Below, piece by piece: positions 25,843 to 34,865 of a stretch of 64,000 bases of DNA (its first letter is position 1; each line of letters starts with the position of its first letter). Position numbers and translations under genes: made by a program. The stretch is from Pantoea sp. A4 (GTDB lineage: Bacteria > Pseudomonadota > Gammaproteobacteria > Enterobacterales > Enterobacteriaceae). The notes under the pieces were generated by a model that had not been told where the DNA came from, did no database searches, and worked only from the letters and a program-made list of their open reading frames with translations. The stretch covers positions 1-64,000 of the forward strand of contig NZ_ALXE01000070.1 of NCBI RefSeq assembly GCF_000295955.2, written 5' to 3'.

Positions 25843-27351
25843 TTAGCTTGCCAGCGACAGCGAAGGCTTCTTTGCATGGGCGGCTAACCATTCGCTAATG
25901 CGCGCCTGCTGCTCTTTTGTCAGCCACATACCCTGCTTGGTACGACGCCAGATCGCATCATCCAGTTCGCGCACCCACTCGTTCTGCACCAGGTAGCGCA
26001 GTTCGGCTTCATAGAAGTCATGACCAAAGTTTTCACCCAGATCTTCAAGGCCTTTGGCTCCCGCCAGCACTTTCTCACTGTTGCTGCCGTAGGTGCGGGC
26101 AAAATGACGCGCCATACCTTCGGTGATAAACGGATAACGACGACGCAGGCTGGCCGCGTAATCTTCACGGCTTCCGGCAATATCGCCACCCGGTAATACG
26201 GCAGTTTTGGTCCAGGCAGCACCCGCATGCGGATAGTACTTCGCCAGTTTCTCCAACGCGTGCTCGGCCAGCTTACGGTAGGTGGTTAGCTTGCCGCCAA
26301 ACACCGACAAGAGAGGTGCTGCGCCATTCTCATCGTGTACATCCAGCGTGTAATCACGGGTGATCGCCTGAGGTGAATCAGATTCATCATCACACAGTGG
26401 GCGCACGCCCGAATAAGTCCAGACGATGTCATCACGGCTCAGGTTGTTTTTAAAGTGGCCGTTAAACACCTTCAGCAAATAATCGATCTCGTTATCATCG
26501 ATGCGTACATCTTTCGGATCGCCTTTGTACTCCACGTCAGTCGTGCCGATGATGGAGAACTCATCCATCCACGGAATCACAAACACGATGCGATTATCTT
26601 CGTTTTGCAGGATATAGGCCTGCTTTTCACGGTGCACACGAGGCACAACAATGTGGCTACCCTTGATCAGGCGAATGCCATACGGTGATTTCAGCTTCAG
26701 GCTGTCGTCGAACAGCTGCTTAACCCACGGGCCTGCCGCATTGACCAGACCTTTAGCCTGCCAGGTATAGAGCTTGCCGCTATCCACGTCTTCGGCCTCA
26801 ACGATCCACAGGCCATTTTCACGCCATGCACGGGTTACGCGAGTGCGGGTACGCACTTCGCCGCCGCGTTTTTCCACTTCTTGCGCATTCAGCACCACCA
26901 GGCGAGCGTCATCAACCCAGCAGTCAGAATATTCGAAACCGCGTGTAATTTCAGATTTTAACTGCGAATCCGCGCCAAAACGCAAGCTTTTACTGCCGGG
27001 TAAGCTGGTGCGTTTGCCGAGGTGATCGTACATAAACAGACCCAGGCGAATCATCCATGCCGGTCGCAGATGCGGTCGGTGTGGCAGGCGGAAGCGCATC
27101 GGGAAAGCGATGTGCGGTGCCATTTTCAGCAGCACTTCACGCTCAGCCAGCGCTTCGCTAACCAGGCGGAATTCGTAGTGTTCCAGGTAGCGCAGGCCAC
27201 CATGAATAAGTTTTGAACTGGCAGATGAGGTAGCACAGGCCAGATCCCGCGCCTCCAGCATCAGCACTGACAGGCCGCGTCCTGCAGCATCCGCTGCAAT
27301 GCCAGCGCCGTTGATGCCGCCGCCGATCACGATCAGGTCTTTGGTTTCCAC
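25843..27351 (-). CDS. glpD: aerobic glycerol-3-phosphate dehydrogenase
   Basis: GlpD is a membrane-associated flavoenzyme that oxidises glycerol 3-phosphate to dihydroxyacetone phosphate and passes electrons to quinone. The 502-residue protein begins with the FAD-binding motif DLIVIGGGINGAGIAADAAG (residues 5-24). It also contains ARDLACATSSASSKLIHGGL, FSIIGTTDVEYKGDP and SVFGGKLTTYRKLAEHALEK. It is transcribed away from glpEGR across a 229-bp control region with GlpR operators. Its substrate is supplied by the Ugp system at the left of the window. Confidence 0.97.
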   Translation of the reverse strand: METKDLIVIGGGINGAGIAADAAGRGLSVLMLEARDLACATSSASSKLIHGGLRYLEHYEFRLVSEALAEREVLLKMAPHIAFPMRFRLPHRPHLRPAWMIRLGLFMYDHLGKRTSLPGSKSLRFGADSQLKSEITRGFEYSDCWVDDARLVVLNAQEVEKRGGEVRTRTRVTRAWRENGLWIVEAEDVDSGKLYTWQAKGLVNAAGPWVKQLFDDSLKLKSPYGIRLIKGSHIVVPRVHREKQAYILQNEDNRIVFVIPWMDEFSIIGTTDVEYKGDPKDVRIDDNEIDYLLKVFNGHFKNNLSRDDIVWTYSGVRPLCDDESDSPQAITRDYTLDVHDENGAAPLLSVFGGKLTTYRKLAEHALEKLAKYYPHAGAAWTKTAVLPGGDIAGSREDYAASLRRRYPFITEGMARHFARTYGSNSEKVLAGAKGLEDLGENFGHDFYEAELRYLVQNEWVRELDDAIWRRTKQGMWLTKEQQARISEWLAAHAKKPSLSLAS

Positions 27352-27383
27352 GTCATCTCCTCCGATGTTCGGAATAGTTCTTT

Positions 27384-27425
27384 AATGTTCGTTTTCGAGC
27401 ATTATAATAATCGCAAACAAACATT
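27384..27425. promoter_or_regulatory. GlpR operators in the glpD control region
   Basis: AATGTTCGTTTTCGAGCATT at 27384-27403 is a near-perfect 20-bp palindrome of the GlpR type (ATGTTCG-N4-CGAACAT). A second, weaker match lies at 27406-27425 on the other strand (AATGTTTGTTTGCGATTATT). A half-site ATGTTCG is at 27365-27371. Tandem operators at glpD are known in E. coli. Confidence 0.75.
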
Positions 27426-27459
27426 GATGCCAGCGCTTAACCACGAAAAAACAATTTTG

Positions 27460-27475
27460 CGTGACGCAATTAACA
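27460..27475. promoter_or_regulatory. candidate CRP site between glpD and glpE
   Basis: CGTGACGCAATTAACA matches TGTGA-N6-TCACA at 8 of 10 positions. It lies about 110 bp upstream of both divergent genes. glpD is CRP-activated in E. coli. Confidence 0.5.
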
Positions 27476-27580
27476 TTCCTGCGCCAGAAATATCACATCA
27501 ACCTTATAAAATGTCAGGTTATTGCACCTGCAACTCGGGTTACACTAAGCGCCAAATGTGACGCAGTAATGAGAGACACC

Positions 27581-27907
27581 ATGGAAACCTTCGAATGTAT
27601 TGATGTTCAGCAAGCTCAGGAACACCTGGCACAAGGTGCGCTGCTGGTGGATATCCGCGATCCACAAACCTTTGCTCTCGGCCATGCCACTGATGCCCTG
27701 CACCTGTCGAACAGCAACTTAAATGACTTCATTGCCAGCGCCGATCGCAGCAAAGCGGTACTGGTGATGTGCTATCACGGCAACAGCAGCAAAGGTGCCG
27801 CACAATATCTGTTAAATCAGGGTTTTGCGGCGGCATACAGCATTGACGGTGGCTTTGATGCCTGGCGCGCCGTATTCCCGGCTCAGGTAGCGAGTGGCGC
27901 TGAGTAA
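27581..27907 (+). CDS. glpE: thiosulfate sulfurtransferase (rhodanese)
   Basis: GlpE transfers sulfur from thiosulfate to cyanide or thioredoxin in the cytoplasm. The physiological acceptor is uncertain. ATG 27581 (METFECIDVQQAQEH) gives 108 residues, equal to E. coli. The longer in-frame reading from 27461 adds unconserved residues. It is a single rhodanese domain with the active-site loop CYHGNSS (Cys64) and LVDIRDPQTFALGHA. It is first in the glpEGR operon. Confidence 0.95.
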   Translation: METFECIDVQQAQEHLAQGALLVDIRDPQTFALGHATDALHLSNSNLNDFIASADRSKAVLVMCYHGNSSKGAAQYLLNQGFAAAYSIDGGFDAWRAVFPAQVASGAE

Positions 27908-27927
27908 ACCTTGATGGAGCGAGGAAG

Positions 27928-28755
27928 ATGATACGCATCACGCAATTTAACCATCCGCGTACCGCGCAGGCCTTTGTTGACTACATGGCGACGCGCGGTG
28001 TGCAACTGCGGATTGAGCAGGAAGGCCATTCTGTGGTCATGCTCGACGACGAGTCGAAACTGGAGATGGTCGAAAACGAGCTTAATCAGTTTATTCGCGA
28101 TCCTGATAATCCGCGCTATCACGCCGCCAGCTGGCAAACCGGTAATACCCGCAACAGCCTGCGTTATGAACGCACTCACTTCTGGGCCAACATCCGTGAG
28201 CGTGCTGGCCCACTGACCATGACCCTGATGATCGCCTGCGTGGCGGTGTTTATTCTGATGCAGATCGTCGGGGATGAAACGGTACTGATGTGGCTCGGCT
28301 GGCCCGCAGGCCCACAGCAATATTTCCAGATATGGCGCTGGTTCAGCCATGCTTTACTGCATTTCTCTCTGCTGCATATCGTCTTTAACCTGATGTGGTG
28401 GTGGTATCTGGGGGGCGCGGTAGAGAAGCGGTTGGGCAGCGGTAAGCTGTTCGTGATCATGCTGATTTCCGCACTGCTGAGTGGCTGGATGCAGGATAAA
28501 TTCAGTGGCATCTGGTTTGGCGGGCTTTCCGGCGTCGTCTATGCGCTGATGGGCTATTGCTGGCTACGCGGCGAGCGCGATCCCGAAAGCGGCATTTACC
28601 TTGAACGCGGCCTGATTGGTTTCGCGATCCTCTGGCTGGTGATTGGTTGGTATGGCGTGCTGGGCCTCGATATCGCCAATGCTGCGCACATTGTTGGCCT
28701 GCTGGTCGGCCTGGCAATGGCGTATGTCGATACCCGTAAACCCAGACGTCAGTAA
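27928..28755 (+). CDS. glpG: rhomboid intramembrane serine protease
   Basis: GlpG cleaves membrane proteins within their transmembrane segments. The 275-residue protein has an N-terminal cytoplasmic domain (residues 1-90) and six membrane spans. The catalytic Ser201 is in FGGLSGVVYALMGY and His254 in NAAHIVGLLVG, the same numbers as E. coli. The rhomboid motif WRWFSHALLHFSLLHIVFN is intact. It sits between glpE and glpR, 20 bp after glpE. Confidence 0.97.
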   Translation: MIRITQFNHPRTAQAFVDYMATRGVQLRIEQEGHSVVMLDDESKLEMVENELNQFIRDPDNPRYHAASWQTGNTRNSLRYERTHFWANIRERAGPLTMTLMIACVAVFILMQIVGDETVLMWLGWPAGPQQYFQIWRWFSHALLHFSLLHIVFNLMWWWYLGGAVEKRLGSGKLFVIMLISALLSGWMQDKFSGIWFGGLSGVVYALMGYCWLRGERDPESGIYLERGLIGFAILWLVIGWYGVLGLDIANAAHIVGLLVGLAMAYVDTRKPRRQ

Positions 28756-28782
28756 CTGGATGAGTGAGTACAGGAGAGTAAT

Positions 28783-29541
28783 GTGAAGCAGACGCAACGT
28801 CACGACGGCATTATCGATTTGGTTCGCCGTCAGGGCTATGTCAGTACTGAAGAGCTGGTGGAGCACTTTGCCGTCAGCCCGCAGACCATCCGGCGCGATC
28901 TCAACGATCTGGCCGATCAAAACCGTATTCAACGTCATCACGGTGGTGCGGCGCTGCCTTCCAGCTCGGAAAACACCGCCTGGCAAGATCGTAAAATGAT
29001 GTGGTCGGCCGAAAAAGCGCGTATCGCGCAGCGTGTAGCCAGCCAGATCCCAGACGGCGCTACGCTGTTTATTGATATCGGCACCACGCCGGAAGCGGTA
29101 GCCCACGCGCTGATGAACCACAGTAATCTGCGTATCGTCACCAACAATCTTAACGTTGCCATGCTGTTGATGGGCAAACCCGATTTCCGTTTGATTATTG
29201 CGGGCGGTGAAGTGCGCACCCGCGACGGCGGTATTATGGGCGAGGCGACGCTGGACTTTATCTCCCAGTTCCGCCTCGACTACGGCATTCTCGGCATCAG
29301 CGGCATCGATATGGACGGCTCGCTGCTGGAGTTTGACTACCATGAGGTCCGTACCAAGCGGGCCATTATTGAGAATTCGCGCTGCGTTATGTTGGTATGT
29401 GACCACTCGAAGTTCGGTCGTAACGCGATGGTGAATCTCGGTAGCATGAGCCTGGTGGATTACCTCTATACCGATCAAACACCGCCAGCCAGCGTGCTGA
29501 AAGTGATTGAACAGCACGAAGTTCAGCTCGAACTCTGCTAA
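28783..29541 (+). CDS. glpR: glycerol-3-phosphate regulon repressor, DeoR family
   Basis: GlpR represses the glp genes until glycerol 3-phosphate binds. The 252 residues equal E. coli. Translation starts at GTG 28783 behind AGGAGA, reading MKQTQRHDGIIDLVRRQGYV. A DeoR-type helix-turn-helix follows (STEELVEHFAVSPQTIRRDL), then the sugar-phosphate-binding domain (LFIDIGTTPEAVAHAL, VRTKRAIIENSR). Operators for it lie at 27384-27425. The E. coli-type start codon and sequence make the call firm. Confidence 0.97.
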   Translation: MKQTQRHDGIIDLVRRQGYVSTEELVEHFAVSPQTIRRDLNDLADQNRIQRHHGGAALPSSSENTAWQDRKMMWSAEKARIAQRVASQIPDGATLFIDIGTTPEAVAHALMNHSNLRIVTNNLNVAMLLMGKPDFRLIIAGGEVRTRDGGIMGEATLDFISQFRLDYGILGISGIDMDGSLLEFDYHEVRTKRAIIENSRCVMLVCDHSKFGRNAMVNLGSMSLVDYLYTDQTPPASVLKVIEQHEVQLELC

Positions 29542-29548
29542 TTCCTAC

Positions 29549-29577
29549 GCTGACCAGCGCTCGCTGGTCAGCCTTTT
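29549..29577 (+). terminator. glpEGR terminator
   Basis: GCTGACCAGC and GCTGGTCAGC form a perfect 10-bp stem with a GCTC loop followed by CTTTTT. It begins 7 nt after the glpR stop and separates the operon from malPQ. Confidence 0.92.
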
Positions 29578-29694
29578 TGCTGCTTTTGTGTGAACCCTGT
29601 CGCTTTTTTATCCTTTGCCGTCTTAAATTAAACCGTTGCTGGTCGTGCGCAGCCCAGACTCACCTTGTTGAAAACGGATTCGGAAGGGATTGAT

Positions 29695-32103
29695 ATGTCA
29701 CAGCAGAAATTTAATAAAGCCCGTTTTGTCGCCGCTCTGACCCGCCAATGGCAACATGCCGGATTTACCTCACCGCAACAGCTCTCGCTGCATCACTGGT
29801 GGCAGGTACTTTCAGGCGCTTTAAATGAAGTTCTGACCGCCGCCCCGGCGGCTGCGGCCGGACGTAAAAATCAGCGTCACGTTAACTATCTTTCAATGGA
29901 ATTTCTGTTGGGACGCCTCACCGGCAATAACCTGATTAACCTCGGTTGGTATGACGATGTTCGCGCGGTACTGGCGGACTATGAGGTGCCGTTGGGTGAA
30001 CTGCTGGAGGAGGAAGTGGACCCGGCTTTGGGCAACGGCGGGCTAGGGCGTCTCGCCGCTTGCTATCTGGACTCGATGGCAACCGTCGGGCAGCCAGCCA
30101 CCGGGCATGGGTTGAACTATCAGTATGGCCTGTTCCGCCAGTCATTTGATGAAGGACATCAGCATGAAGATCCCGATGACTGGCAGCGGGACAGCTATCC
30201 GTGGTTTCGCCATCAAGTAGCATTGGATGTGCAGGTTGGCTTGGGCGGTGACGTCGTGGAGGGTGCTGAGGGGCAAGCGCTCTGGCAGCCTGCGGTAATA
30301 CTAAAGGGGGAAGCCTGGGATCTCCCGGTTATCGGCTATCGCAATGGCGTGACCTTGCCGCTGCGTCTGTGGAAAGCCAGCAGCGATACCCCGTTTGATT
30401 TGACGCGCTTTAATAACGGTGAGTTTTTACAGGCAGAGCAAAACGGTATTGAGGCCGCCAAACTGACCAAAGTGCTCTATCCCAACGACAATCATGAGCA
30501 GGGCAAGCGGCTGCGCCTGATGCAGCAATACTTCCAGTGTGCCTGCGCGGTTGGCGATATTCTGCGTCGTCACCACCTCGCCGGACGTACTATTCAATCG
30601 TTACCGGATTACGAAGTTATCCAGCTGAATGATACTCACCCGACAATTGCTATCCCGGAAATGCTCCGCCTGCTGCTGGATGAGCACCAGCTCAGTTGGG
30701 AAGAGGCGTGGCACATTACCAGCCGGGTGTTTGCCTATACCAACCACACCTTGATGCCGGAGGCGCTGGAACGCTGGGACAAGCGCCTGATGCGCAGTCT
30801 GCTACCGCGTCATATGCAGATCATCAAAGAGATTAACCGTCGGCTTAAACAAGTCGTGACCCGCCGCTGGCCGAAGGATAAGGCGCTGTGGCGCAAGCTG
30901 GCGGTGGTGGCTGACAATCAGGTGCGCATGGCGAACCTGTGTGTGGTTGGCAGCTTTGCGGTCAATGGCGTGGCGGCACTGCATTCGGAACTGGTGGTGA
31001 AAGATCTGTTCCCGGAGTATGCCGAGCTGTGGCCGGAAAAATTCCATAACGTCACCAATGGCATCACGCCGCGTCGCTGGCTAAAACAGTGCAACCCTGG
31101 TCTGGCGGGCCTGATTGATGAAACGCTTGAAGGCGAGTGGGCTAACGACTTAGACGCACTGAGCGATCTTGAACACTATGCTGATGACCTGGTGTTCCGC
31201 GAGCGCTATCGCAATATTAAGCAGGCCAATAAAGCGCGCCTGACACGTTACATTGCGCGCGTGACCGGTATTGAGGTTAATCCTGAGGCGCTGTTTGACG
31301 TGCAGATTAAACGCCTGCACGAGTACAAACGTCAGCACCTTAGCCTGCTGCACATTCTCTACTGCTACCATCAGTTGCTGGAAAATCCGGACAACCCACA
31401 CTTCACACCCCGCGTGTTTATCTTCGGGGCGAAGGCCGCGCCCGGCTACTATCTGGCGAAGAATATTATTTACGCCATTAATAAAGTCGCCGAGGTCGTC
31501 AATCAGGATCCGCGCGTGGGTGACCGTCTGAAAGTGGTCTTTATCCCAGACTACCGTATTACCGCCGCAGAACTGATTATCCCAGCGGCAGACCTTTCCG
31601 AGCAGATCTCCACCGCAGGTTATGAAGCTTCCGGCACCGGCAATATGAAGCTGGCGCTGAATGGTGCCATCACCATTGGTACGCTGGATGGGGCCAACGT
31701 CGAGATTGCGCAGCAGGTCGGAGAGGAGAACATTTTTATTTTTGGTCATACGGTGGATGAAGTTAAAGTGTTGAAAGCAGGGGGCTATGATCCGAAGAAG
31801 CTGCGTAAAAAAGACAAGGTGCTGGACGGTTTGCTGAAGTCGCTGGAGAAAGGCAAATACAGCGATGGCGATAAACATGCCTTTGATTTGCTGCTGGATA
31901 GCCTGACCAAAAACGGCGATCCCTGGCTGGTTCTGGCGGATTTCGACGCTTATGTGCAGGCGCAAATCCGCGTGGAGTCCCTGTGGAAAAATCCACAGGC
32001 GTGGACCCGAACTGCGATTCTGAATACCGCGCGTACCGGGATGTTCAGTTCAGATCGCTCGATTCGGGATTACCAGCAACGCATCTGGCAGGCGCAGCGC
32101 TAA
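29695..32103 (+). CDS. malP: maltodextrin phosphorylase
   Basis: MalP phosphorolyses maltodextrins to glucose 1-phosphate. ATG 29695 behind GGAAGGGA gives 802 residues (E. coli 797), while a TTG start at 29665 would add unconserved residues. The PLP lysine is in EASGTGNMKLALNGAITIGT. The N-terminal region is shorter and differs from glgP at 22791-25238, and placement before malQ distinguishes the two phosphorylases. In E. coli the activator gene malT lies divergently upstream. Here glpR occupies that side, and I found no clear MalT box (GGGGA[T/G]GAGG) in the 153-bp gap. Confidence 0.95.
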   Translation: MSQQKFNKARFVAALTRQWQHAGFTSPQQLSLHHWWQVLSGALNEVLTAAPAAAAGRKNQRHVNYLSMEFLLGRLTGNNLINLGWYDDVRAVLADYEVPLGELLEEEVDPALGNGGLGRLAACYLDSMATVGQPATGHGLNYQYGLFRQSFDEGHQHEDPDDWQRDSYPWFRHQVALDVQVGLGGDVVEGAEGQALWQPAVILKGEAWDLPVIGYRNGVTLPLRLWKASSDTPFDLTRFNNGEFLQAEQNGIEAAKLTKVLYPNDNHEQGKRLRLMQQYFQCACAVGDILRRHHLAGRTIQSLPDYEVIQLNDTHPTIAIPEMLRLLLDEHQLSWEEAWHITSRVFAYTNHTLMPEALERWDKRLMRSLLPRHMQIIKEINRRLKQVVTRRWPKDKALWRKLAVVADNQVRMANLCVVGSFAVNGVAALHSELVVKDLFPEYAELWPEKFHNVTNGITPRRWLKQCNPGLAGLIDETLEGEWANDLDALSDLEHYADDLVFRERYRNIKQANKARLTRYIARVTGIEVNPEALFDVQIKRLHEYKRQHLSLLHILYCYHQLLENPDNPHFTPRVFIFGAKAAPGYYLAKNIIYAINKVAEVVNQDPRVGDRLKVVFIPDYRITAAELIIPAADLSEQISTAGYEASGTGNMKLALNGAITIGTLDGANVEIAQQVGEENIFIFGHTVDEVKVLKAGGYDPKKLRKKDKVLDGLLKSLEKGKYSDGDKHAFDLLLDSLTKNGDPWLVLADFDAYVQAQIRVESLWKNPQAWTRTAILNTARTGMFSSDRSIRDYQQRIWQAQR

Positions 32104-32112
32104 GGAGCCACC

Positions 32113-34191
32113 ATGACGAATCGCTCGCTGGATCAGGCCGCGCAGGCGGCCGGGATCGCACTGGAATTCACCAACGCGCTTGGCAAAAAAGAAGCCATCC
32201 GTGATGAGACTAAGCAGGCGCTGCTGGCGGTGATGGGCAACCCGCAGATGCAAAAGCCCGGCCCGTTACCGCCTGCGGTGGTCCTGCGCGGCAACCAGGC
32301 GCGCCGTTTGCTAGTCACAGGACGCGGGCACTTTCACTGGCAGCTGGAGAGTGAACAGGGCAAGCAGTTTAGCGGAGAGGTGTCGGCGGGGGCTGAGCTG
32401 CCACTGCCGAAACGTCTGGCGCAGGGCTACCATCGGTTAACTCTGACCCAGGGGAAAAAGCGCTGGCAGACACAGGTGATTATTGCGCCACGTCGCTGCT
32501 ATCTGCCTGCTGCGTTGGAAAATGGCGGGAAACGCTGGGGGGCTTTGGTTCAGCTCTATACGTTGCGTTCAGCCAACAACTGGGGCGTGGGGGATTTTGG
32601 CGATCTGCAACAGTTGCTGCAACAGGTGGGCGCTCAGGGTGGAGATTTCGTCGGGCTGAATCCACTGCATGCGCTCTATCCTGCCAGCCCCGCCTTTGCC
32701 AGCCCCTACAGTCCTGCCTCACGGCGCTGGTTGAATGTGTTGTATATCGACGTTGCTCAGGTGGACGATTTCCAGCACAGCAAAGCCGCGCAGCGCTGGT
32801 GGCAACAGGCAAAAACGCGCAAGGCTCTTGAACAGGCGCGCGCCAGCGAGTGGGTGGATTATCCGGCGGTCACGGCACTGAAAATCACGGCACTGCGCCA
32901 CGCCTGGACGCAGTTTAGTCAGCGGCCTGTGGAGGATGAACAGCAGCAGGCTTTTGCACTGTTTGTCCAGCAGGGCGGTGATAGCCTGCGTTATCAGGCC
33001 GCTTATGATGGCTTGCAAGGCGAGCTACGCCACGGTAAGGCGGATTTCTGCGGCTGGCCGGACTGGCCAGAAGCCTGGCAGCACAGCCAGACTGCGGAGG
33101 TGCAGGCGTGGTGTGCGGCTCATGAAGATGAAATCGCCTTTTGGCAGTGGTTACAGTGGCTGGCGCAGCGCCAATTGGCTCAGTGCTGGCAAGTCAGCCA
33201 GCAGTCCGGCATGAGCGTCGGTTTGTACCGCGATTTGGCGGTAGGGGAAGCCGCGGGCAGCAGTGAAACCTGGCACGATCCTGAACTGTATCGCCTCAAG
33301 GCCTCCGTGGGCGCACCACCCGATCGACTTGGCCCTCAGGGACAGAACTGGGGCTTACCCCCGCTTGATCCTCACGTGATGCAGGCGCGGGCTTATCAGC
33401 CGTTTATCGATCTGCTGCGCGCCAATATGCGCGACTGTGGCGCACTGCGTATTGACCATGTGATGTCACTGCTGCGCCTGTGGTGGATCCCGGCTGGCGG
33501 CGGTGCAGATAAAGGCGCCTATGTCAGCTATCCGGTGGCGGATCTGTTGGGCATTCTGGCGCTGGAGAGCCAGCGTCAGCGTTGTATGGTGATTGGCGAA
33601 GACCTCGGTACGGTTCCGCGTGAGATTGTCAGCCTGTTGCGTAACAGCGGGGTTTTCTCGTGGAAAGTGCTGTGGTTTGAACAGAACCAGGATGGCCGTT
33701 ATCGCCAGCCCGAGGCGTATCCAGAGCAGTCTATCGCCAGCGCCAGCACACACGACCTGCCCACGCTGTATGGCTTTTGGCAGGCGGGTGATTTGCAGCT
33801 TGGCGACAAGCTGGGGCTCTATCCTGGTGAAGCGGTGTTGGCGTCTCTGTATGCCGAGCGGGCGAAGCAAAAGCAGGCGCTGCTGGATGCACTGCATCTG
33901 GCGGGCGTGATGCCAGCACGCAGCGCAAAACAGGCGGAAAAGCTGGCGATGACCCCGCAGCTCAACCTGGCTATGCACCGCTATCTGGCGCAGACCGGCA
34001 GTGCGCTGCTGGGATTGCAGGTGGAAGACTGGCTCGGGATGACTTCTCCTGTGAACGTGCCGGGCACGGTTACGCAATATCCCAACTGGCGACGCAAAAT
34101 CAGTGTGCCGCTGGAGGCGATTTTTGACGATGCGACAGTGAAACGTCTGTTGAAAGCGGTGAGTCAGGTACGGGGGAAATCGCGGGTATAG
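32113..34191 (+). CDS. malQ: 4-alpha-glucanotransferase (amylomaltase)
   Basis: MalQ transfers glucosyl units between maltodextrins and releases glucose. The 692 residues are close to the E. coli 694 (GH77). The catalytic core includes YTLRSANNWGVGDFGDLQQL, YRDLAVGEAAGSSETW, ALRIDHVMSLLRLWWIP and GEDLGTVPREIVSLL. The acid and second Asp lie in the last two regions and in ASTHDLPTLYGFWQAGDL. It follows malP by 9 bp in a two-gene operon. Confidence 0.96.
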   Translation: MTNRSLDQAAQAAGIALEFTNALGKKEAIRDETKQALLAVMGNPQMQKPGPLPPAVVLRGNQARRLLVTGRGHFHWQLESEQGKQFSGEVSAGAELPLPKRLAQGYHRLTLTQGKKRWQTQVIIAPRRCYLPAALENGGKRWGALVQLYTLRSANNWGVGDFGDLQQLLQQVGAQGGDFVGLNPLHALYPASPAFASPYSPASRRWLNVLYIDVAQVDDFQHSKAAQRWWQQAKTRKALEQARASEWVDYPAVTALKITALRHAWTQFSQRPVEDEQQQAFALFVQQGGDSLRYQAAYDGLQGELRHGKADFCGWPDWPEAWQHSQTAEVQAWCAAHEDEIAFWQWLQWLAQRQLAQCWQVSQQSGMSVGLYRDLAVGEAAGSSETWHDPELYRLKASVGAPPDRLGPQGQNWGLPPLDPHVMQARAYQPFIDLLRANMRDCGALRIDHVMSLLRLWWIPAGGGADKGAYVSYPVADLLGILALESQRQRCMVIGEDLGTVPREIVSLLRNSGVFSWKVLWFEQNQDGRYRQPEAYPEQSIASASTHDLPTLYGFWQAGDLQLGDKLGLYPGEAVLASLYAERAKQKQALLDALHLAGVMPARSAKQAEKLAMTPQLNLAMHRYLAQTGSALLGLQVEDWLGMTSPVNVPGTVTQYPNWRRKISVPLEAIFDDATVKRLLKAVSQVRGKSRV

Positions 34192-34196
34192 CCGGG

Positions 34197-34228
34197 GAGA
34201 AAACAACGGCGCGACGGGTGTCGCGCCG
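34197..34228 (-). terminator. terminator at the convergent malQ / nfuA ends
   Basis: CGGCGCGAC and GTCGCGCCG form a perfect 9-bp stem with a four-base loop. On the minus strand it is followed by TTGTTTT, so it best fits the end of the gntX-nfuA transcript. It may also slow malQ read-through. Confidence 0.75.
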
Positions 34229-34235
34229 ATTGGCA

Positions 34236-34811
34236 TCAGTAGTAGGAGTGTTCGCCACGCTGATGTTCGGTCAAGTCGCGCACGCCTTTCAGCTCAGGGA
34301 AAGTCGCCAGCAGCTCTTTTTCGATCCCTTCTTTCAGGGTCACATCGACCATTGAACAGCCGTTACAGCCGCCGCCAAATTGCAGAATGGCAAAGCCTTC
34401 ATCGGTGATTTCCATCAGCGTAACTTTACCGCCGTGGCTGGCAAGCTGTGGGTTAATCTGAGCCTGCAACTGATACTCAACGCGTTCTACCAGCGGTGCG
34501 TCATCTGACACTTTACGCATTTTGGCGTTAGGGGCTTTCAGCGTCAGCTGGGAACCGAGGTTATCGGTCACGAAGTCGATCTCGGCTTCTTCCAGGTAAG
34601 GTGCGCTCAGCTCGTCAACAAAGGCTGACAGTTTTTCAAATTTCAACTCGGTATCGGTAGCTTCTACCGCATCCGGTGGGCAGTAAGAAACCCCGCACTC
34701 CGCAGTGGGTGTGCCTGGGTTAATCACGAACACGCGGATCTGGGTGCCGGGTTCTTGTTTGGACAGCAGCTTGGAGAAGTGCTCCTGGGCAGAGTCGGTA
34801 ATCACGATCAT
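34236..34811 (-). CDS. nfuA: Fe-S biogenesis protein NfuA
   Basis: NfuA carries a 4Fe-4S cluster to apo-proteins under oxidative stress and iron limitation. The 191 residues match E. coli. The N-terminal half is a degenerate A-type (IscA-like) domain, and the C-terminal half is the Nfu domain with the cluster ligands in QFGGGCNGCSMVDVTL. It lies downstream of gntX on the same strand with a 54-bp gap. Its role in iron metabolism complements RyhB elsewhere in this window. Confidence 0.96.
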   Translation of the reverse strand: MIVITDSAQEHFSKLLSKQEPGTQIRVFVINPGTPTAECGVSYCPPDAVEATDTELKFEKLSAFVDELSAPYLEEAEIDFVTDNLGSQLTLKAPNAKMRKVSDDAPLVERVEYQLQAQINPQLASHGGKVTLMEITDEGFAILQFGGGCNGCSMVDVTLKEGIEKELLATFPELKGVRDLTEHQRGEHSYY

Positions 34812-34865
34812 GGCGGTTGCTCAATTGTTAACTACAGTGTTTATAGTACGCCCATCACCGCCGCT

